Positions 30,961 through 34,837 of a stretch of DNA of 34,837 nt are shown one piece after another. The notes beneath the pieces are model-generated. The model made no database searches, was not told where the DNA came from, and was given only the letters and a program-made list of their open reading frames with translations. This DNA comes from an uncultured Prevotellaceae bacterium. Its GTDB lineage: Bacteria; Bacteroidota; Bacteroidia; Bacteroidales; Bacteroidaceae. Made by a program: the position numbers and the translations under genes. How positions within the stretch are numbered: position 1 is the stretch's first letter; the number at the start of each line of letters is the position of its first letter. Location of the stretch: positions 1-34,837 of the forward strand of contig OMWI01000046.1 of the NCBI GenBank assembly GCA_900314715.1. Reading direction: 5' to 3'.

Positions 30961-31158
30961 TCAAAAATCCCAGTAACACATCTTGGAGAAGGCATTGGAA
31001 GCATCGGCAGCTTCGCCATTTCCAGAGATACCGCCACCTTTGCCCAAGTTTGTCGAACTGTATCTCGGACCAGTTTGTGTGCTTGCCGTGAGGATAAAGC
31101 CGTCCACTTTCACGTTCACCCTCGACGTACGGGGGCATATATACTTACTCTTTTCCAT
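30961..31158 (-). CDS. Small 65-residue peptide with C-terminal CYWDF, partner of a secreted protein
   Basis: The 65-residue product begins MEKSKYICPRTSRVNVKVDG, has a Gly/Ser/Asn-rich middle (GKGGGISGNGEAADASNA) and ends KMCYWDF. It is clearly homologous at both ends to the peptide at 2096-2293 and equal in length, although the middle differs. It follows the DUF285 secreted protein by 13 bp and is followed by a strong terminator. No Shine-Dalgarno-like sequence is visible, so translation may depend on coupling or an A/T-rich leader. The function is unknown; no processing enzyme or transporter is nearby. Confidence 0.75.
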   Translation of the reverse strand: MEKSKYICPRTSRVNVKVDGFILTASTQTGPRYSSTNLGKGGGISGNGEAADASNAFSKMCYWDF

Positions 31159-31171
31159 AATTTGTTGATTT

Positions 31172-32542
31172 TTACTTGATGATTACTTTCTTTCCGTTCA
31201 TGATATAGAGGCCCTTTGCGGGACGGGTTACCATTCTTCCCTGCAAGTCATACACTTGCTCGTTTTGCAGGTTCTCGTTGAGGATCGTCTTGACACCTGT
31301 CAGAGAATTGTCCATCATAACCATTGCCTTGGCACCTTGGGCTTCGCCCTTCACCTCGAAGTAAGCGCGGAAACCCTTCATGGCGCCAGAGGAGGCACTT
31401 GGGTAGTACAACGTATTGTTGGCTCCGAGGAACAGGATGTTCTCGTTTCCGTTATCCAACGTGGTCACGTCAAACACGGGAATGAAGTCGGCAAGGCTTG
31501 TCGTAACGGGTTGAGTTCCCTCCTTCACCGTCACGGCGTTAAACGTGATGGGGCTCTCCACGGCATCCGACACATAGATAAGATAGGGAACGCCAGCCGT
31601 GATAGCATCGGCAGGAGCGAAGTCGAAATACAAGGTGCCATTGTCCATGTGCGTATCGTTGAGTTGAGCGAGCTCAACGTCATCGCCGAATTTCTCCTTC
31701 AACATGTCGTTGTCCACATCAAACGGCAGGCTCAATGTATTGTAGGAACCAGGCACGATAGAGCGAGTCAATGTCACTTTGCAGGGTTTGCCGTTGTATT
31801 CGCTGATAGTGGCATTGTTGTCATCGAAATTCTCGTTAAGGGCAATGTTAAAGAGTTGCGTAAGATAGCCAGGATTGCTCTCACCGCCATCGATGTGGGC
31901 ATAGGTTTTATCTATAGGAATCGAATCGTCCCATTCCCATGCATATGCTGTTCCCTGTCCTCCAACGAGGCTATAGCAGCTTGAAAACATGAGTCTACTC
32001 TCTGTCACATTTTCTACCGTCCAGCCGTCGCTTACGTAAATGGTCTCCAATGCGCGGCAGCCATTAAACATAGCTATCATCTGCGTTACCTTGGCTGTAT
32101 TGAAGTTCGACAGGTCAAGGGATGTCAATTTATTGCATCCATGAAACATATCATTCATGCTTGTCACTTCGGAAGTATTCAGGTACTCTAAACCCTCAAT
32201 GGTCGTCAAATAGCTAAATCCACCAAACCAAGCACAGCATGAGGTAGGTCGTACACTGGCGAAAGATTTATCGAAGACCACTCTTGTACAAACCTCCCAT
32301 AAGTCCATAGTAAAAGCGGGGTCATCGTAGGTGGGAGAAGCTGTCACATCCTCTCCACTATATACGTTGGTAACGGTCTGTCCGTCGTAGGTGTCGCCCG
32401 CCTCATACAGCGTTTCGGAATTAATGAAATAAAGCGTGGTGTTGCTTTCGCACCAAATCGCCTGCGGCGTCTCTGCCGCCCATGCACCTTGTGTTATTGC
32501 AAACAAGGATGCGAGAATGAATAGTAAAAATTTCTTTTTCAT
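31172..32542 (-). CDS. Secreted DUF285/BspA-like protein with GxYIMNGKK-type C-terminal tail
   Basis: The product has 456 residues from the ATG at 32542. The frame is open to 32575, but the -7 promoter element (32573-32580) overlaps that codon, so the shorter start is required. Signal peptide MKKKFLLFILASLFAITQGA. DUF285 repeats follow (about 95-200: VTSMNDMFHGCNKLTSLDLS, FNTAKVTQMIAMFNGCRALE), a bacterial LRR-like surface module. The C-terminal part resembles the proteins at 83-1844 and 2312-3334: a YNTLSLPFD segment, PYLIYV, an aromatic FRAYFEV segment, and the tail VYDLQGRMVTRPAKGLYIMN followed by GKKVIIK. The tail suggests outer-membrane export, perhaps by T9SS. Adhesion or matrix binding is possible by analogy to BspA; not shown here. 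Confidence 0.82.
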   Translation of the reverse strand: MKKKFLLFILASLFAITQGAWAAETPQAIWCESNTTLYFINSETLYEAGDTYDGQTVTNVYSGEDVTASPTYDDPAFTMDLWEVCTRVVFDKSFASVRPTSCCAWFGGFSYLTTIEGLEYLNTSEVTSMNDMFHGCNKLTSLDLSNFNTAKVTQMIAMFNGCRALETIYVSDGWTVENVTESRLMFSSCYSLVGGQGTAYAWEWDDSIPIDKTYAHIDGGESNPGYLTQLFNIALNENFDDNNATISEYNGKPCKVTLTRSIVPGSYNTLSLPFDVDNDMLKEKFGDDVELAQLNDTHMDNGTLYFDFAPADAITAGVPYLIYVSDAVESPITFNAVTVKEGTQPVTTSLADFIPVFDVTTLDNGNENILFLGANNTLYYPSASSGAMKGFRAYFEVKGEAQGAKAMVMMDNSLTGVKTILNENLQNEQVYDLQGRMVTRPAKGLYIMNGKKVIIK

Positions 32543-32572
32543 AATAAACTTGTTAAAAGATAATATACCGTA

Positions 32573-32580
32573 CAAAAGTA
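32573..32580 (-). promoter_or_regulatory. -7 element of the third secreted-protein/peptide operon
   Basis: Minus-strand TACTTTTG fits TAnnTTTG and predicts a leader of about 25 nt to the ATG at 32542. No TTTG is found 20 bp upstream. Dyad array D begins 62 bp upstream and may supply an activator site. Confidence 0.55.
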
Positions 32581-32641
32581 AATAATTTTTTCCATTTATA
32601 AGCCTATTTTATTAAAAAATCTTTCCTAATATCATTCTCCA

Positions 32642-32700
32642 TAAACACCATGTTTGTTGATGACAAACACCATGTTTATCCCTCGTAAACATGATGTTTG
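32642..32700. repeat. 22-bp-period dyad array, locus D (three units)
   Basis: TAAACACCATGTTTG (32642), CAAACACCATGTTTA (32664) and TAAACATGATGTTTG (32686) are exactly 22 bp apart. Arms are YAAAC/GTTTR as in locus B, around a 5-bp centre, with 7-bp spacers. It lies upstream of the promoter of the DUF285 protein operon. Confidence 0.88.
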
Positions 32701-32842
32701 TACATCCAATCGCACCATCGTAGGTTTTTCATCGTGAACTTTGTGTGCAAATAAGTGCCTATCGGCATCTATTTTTTGCCAAAAGCTATTTGGTCTTTCC
32801 AGTCGTATGATGGCGAAAACCCATGAATATTCTTGTTTTTGC

Positions 32843-33169
32843 CAAGACCTCCCGTATTTTTACTTAAACATCTTATTATCAACGAGTTGTATTTTTCAAG
32901 ACCTCATGTAAGACCTCATGTAAGACCTCATGTAAGACCTCATGAAGACCTCATGTGTTTTAATTCACAATTCACAATTATCAATTCACAATTATCAATT
33001 CACTAAACACTAAACACTAAACACTAAACATTAAACACTAAACATTGCCCAAAGTGTGAGGTCTTACATGAGGTCTTCATGAGGTCTTACATGAGGTCTT
33101 ACATGAGGTCTTGAAAAACTTAAATGGTTGATAATTAAGGAAATAAGCAGAAAAACGGGAGGTCTTGCG
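32843..33169. repeat. GACCTC element, copy 2: nested inverted arrays of 12-bp repeats
   Basis: Outer arms CAAGACCTCCCGT (32843-32855) and ACGGGAGGTCTTG (from 33155) are identical to those of copy 1. The left array is five units of AAGACCTCATGT (32897-32957), the right array five complementary units ATGAGGTCTTAC (33054-33113); together they can form a stem of about 60 bp. One unit in each array lacks a base, at offset positions. The loop (about 95 nt) holds CAATTCACAATT repeats and six copies of the 7-mer ACTAAAC (33002-33045). The spacers between outer arms and arrays are about 41 bp on both sides and resemble those of copy 1 (shared GAGTTGTA). Confidence 0.92.
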
Positions 33170-33326
33170 ATTTTTATAAAAACTGACGTAGATTGACTAT
33201 TCTCTTTCACTTCAATTGGTTTAATAAACCATAAAAAAAGAAGTAAAAATCATTCTGATTGAAAAGTATTCGTTATCTTTACACCTAACTATAAACCTGA
33301 ATGAAATAAAAGAGGATAATAAAACA

Positions 33327-34232
33327 ATGAAAATAGTCATAATAATTTACGTCGTTTCTTGGTTCATCTTGTTGGCATTCTACATCGCCACTCACTTTGG
33401 CAAAAAGAATAATCATTCTTCTGAAAAGGAGCCTTGGCATTTGTATGCTATCATTATCGCATTTGCTCCTTTGATAGTTCTGTACATTCCATACTTGTTG
33501 ATATCTTCATCTATAGAAAAGAAACGCAAGAAGGCTGTTAAAGAGCAAGAACAAAGAGAGGCAGAAGAAAATGCAAATAAACAGCGTGCTTCACAAGAAA
33601 TTCAAGCAGCTATCAACGAACAACAAGAGGAATTTACTTATGATCATTCAATGGTTGCACAAACATTGGTGAAAAAAATCGAAAAGAAAGACTATGATTC
33701 TTTCATGCAATATCTTGTCCATCTTTCTCTGCCCGATGGTGCATCTCTTCATGTTGAAAAATGCAAGGAAGAAGATACCGGAGATACAAGCAAACTCTAT
33801 GTGGAAACGGCTGAAGGAGAGTATAATCAAAACATATGGGATTACATCAAGGCAGAAAACTCCATCGATGGGGCATGGGAAGCCTATTTTTTATATAAGG
33901 TTTGGCATATTCTCCCTTTATGGTGGCATGCGAATTATAGCCGTCGTATCTATATGTTTTCTGAAGAGGATGCAGACAGCATCCAACTTCTTTCTTTTTC
34001 TGAAAGAGAACGGAGACAGCCAATGATACAGAAAAAAGTAAAGTCGCTAATCAGTAAACCTGAAGTTGTTGAAGTTGATGGGAAATACCATGTGAGTTGT
34101 TGCTATTGGACAAATTTCGGCGGTCTTATAAAAGAGACCGTAGAAGTATTCATTTCCCCCGAAGGCAAAGTTGAATTAAAAGATATAGAGAGTCAGACGT
34201 TGTATGAGTATACATGTGGAATAATGTTTTGA
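33327..34232 (+). CDS. Two-helix membrane protein with coiled coil, function unknown
   Basis: The 301-residue product has two transmembrane helices (about 2-22 and 39-60) separated by a short loop, then a highly charged coiled-coil stretch (about 63-105, EKKRKKAVKEQEQREAEENA...) and a soluble domain with many aromatics (WEAYFLYKVWHILPLWWHAN near 190-210; YHVSCCYWTNFGGLIKET near 252-269). I do not recognise the family. It is the only plus-strand gene in the right-hand accessory region, enclosed by GACCTC copy 2 (158 bp upstream) and MITE copy 2 (23 bp downstream), and has no operon partner. TATCTTTA near 33274-33281 is a weak -7 candidate. Many AT-rich codons set it apart from the core genes. 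Confidence 0.75.
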   Translation: MKIVIIIYVVSWFILLAFYIATHFGKKNNHSSEKEPWHLYAIIIAFAPLIVLYIPYLLISSSIEKKRKKAVKEQEQREAEENANKQRASQEIQAAINEQQEEFTYDHSMVAQTLVKKIEKKDYDSFMQYLVHLSLPDGASLHVEKCKEEDTGDTSKLYVETAEGEYNQNIWDYIKAENSIDGAWEAYFLYKVWHILPLWWHANYSRRIYMFSEEDADSIQLLSFSERERRQPMIQKKVKSLISKPEVVEVDGKYHVSCCYWTNFGGLIKETVEVFISPEGKVELKDIESQTLYEYTCGIMF

Positions 34233-34255
34233 GAACTCTTTTCAGTGGTTAATTT

Positions 34256-34498
34256 GGCTCAGTCGATTTTTCATAAGGGATAAAAACATAGTTAGATAAT
34301 CAAAGCTTGCATGGAAGATGCCGTAGGCATCAGATGATAGTAGCCAGCTATGCAGCCATGCCGATAGGTATGGCGAAATGGCTGGTTATGCCTACGGCAT
34401 TTCTCCTTTCTCAAATAGATAGCCAATTCAATGATATGAAACTACGGCAAAAGAATAAAGATTCAATTTTAATTCCCTTACGAAAGATGTACTGAGCC
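34256..34498. mobile_element. MITE-like non-autonomous element, copy 2 (243 bp)
   Basis: Terminal inverted repeats of 25 bp (34256-34280 and 34474-34498) match at about 21 of 25 positions and share their core with copy 1. The flanks GTTAATTT (34248-34255) and GTTAATAT (34499-34506) form an 8-bp target duplication with one mismatch. The interior is nearly identical to copy 1 except that one arm and the loop of the large internal inverted repeat (about 88 bp) are missing. No coding capacity. Confidence 0.83.
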
Positions 34499-34645
34499 GT
34501 TAATATGCAATGTTGCGGATTTTAGGGTTACAACTTATTTTGGGTTGTATATTTTTTGTAACTACTCAGCTCACCACGCTGGCCCCAGCGAGCGAAACCT
34601 AAATTACATGTTTGTAATATAGGAGCACCCCTCCTTTACCACGAA

Positions 34646-34738
34646 CAAAAATCTTCAAAAATCTAACAATAATGATGATTCTGTACAGATTCCAGAACAG
34701 TTTTTCGTAAGATTTTTGAAGATTTTTGAAGATTTTTG
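34646..34738. repeat. Hairpin built of AGATTTTTGA tandem repeats; rest of the right-hand end
   Basis: CAAAAATCTTCAAAAATCT (34646-34664) is complementary to repeats of AGATTTTTGA (34710-34738, three units), loop about 45 nt. The remainder of 34499-34837 shows no supportable gene. Confidence 0.6.
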
Positions 34739-34837
34739 GGCGCAGATGAAAACTTCCGTGGAAACCTGAGGCATGCCTAACCGAAGATGGTGCATATACG
34801 ATACATGAAGAAAGGAATGTCAGCAATGCCATGCAAC

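Noticed and set aside
31256-31984. A 242-codon plus-strand frame opposite the DUF285 protein
   Set aside because: It is antisense to a gene with a signal peptide, repeats and C-terminal tail; no promoter or domain is seen.
30872-34498. A 3.6-kb composite transposon between the solo MITE end and the right end of copy 2
   Set aside because: The flanks (GAAAATAG on the left, GTTAATAT on the right) do not form a target duplication, whereas copy 2 on its own does; there is no transposase.
34599-34832. A 77-codon minus-strand frame at the right edge
   Set aside because: Much of it is the AGATTTTTGA repeat hairpin and the product shows no family resemblance.
34805-34837. A possible gene start (ATGAAGAAAGGAATG) at the right edge
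   Set aside because: Only 11 codons are visible and there is no clear ribosome binding site or promoter before it.

Overview
This window looks like a chromosomal segment from a Prevotella-like member of the Bacteroidales. The evidence is the promoter type (-7 elements of the TAnnTTTG class, several with TTTG 20 bp upstream), the gene order DUF6242 - DUF6089 - uppS - bamA - three skp/ompH - murI, rbfA next to a LolE-type permease, BspA-like and DUF285 secreted proteins, and lipoprotein and CapA families common in that order. No rRNA, tRNA, transposase, phage or cas gene was found.

Layout. (1) 1-3334, minus strand: two tandem modules, each a secreted protein ending in a GxYIVNGKK-type tail followed by a ~65-residue peptide starting M[KE]K..YI.P. 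The promoter and signal peptide are duplicated between the modules, and the first secreted gene is frameshifted. (2) 3335-4749: a 1.4-kb gene-free region with a nested inverted array of 12-bp GACCTC repeats, a 22-bp-period dyad array and a MITE-like element with an 8-bp target duplication. (3) 4750-13535, minus: ECF sigma factor and putative anti-sigma partner, argB, speA, aroK, topA, a NUDIX hydrolase and a sialate O-acetylesterase-type enzyme. (4) 13780-19858, minus: exported proteins (CapA-like, YARHG/DUF3160, a 164-residue protein, a TlpA-like lipoprotein without CXXC, and a BspA-LRR protein with a dockerin-like tail). (5) 19859-20530: a second dyad array and a 32-codon membrane-peptide gene with its own promoter and terminator. 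(6) 20531-28768, plus: an envelope-biogenesis block. (7) 28846-30433, minus: LolE-type permease and rbfA. (8) 30434-34837: a third dyad array, a solo MITE end, a third secreted-protein/peptide module, a fourth dyad array, a second GACCTC element, an orphan membrane protein and a second MITE.

How it fits together. The core is housekeeping: arginine and polyamine synthesis, shikimate kinase, topoisomerase I, and an outer-membrane assembly line of UppS (lipid carrier), BamA, Skp-like chaperones and MurI (D-glutamate). The accessory material sits at both ends of the window and repeats the same set of parts: a small peptide, a secreted partner, the GACCTC hairpin element, 22-bp dyad arrays and the MITE family.

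The most unusual observations are: arrays of 15-bp dyads repeating at exactly 22 bp at four places with locus-specific sequence; the GACCTC element, whose two arms agree with each other within a copy but differ between copies; the secreted-protein/peptide gene pair; and a recurring design in which intergenic hairpins are built from short tandem repeats of unrelated sequence.
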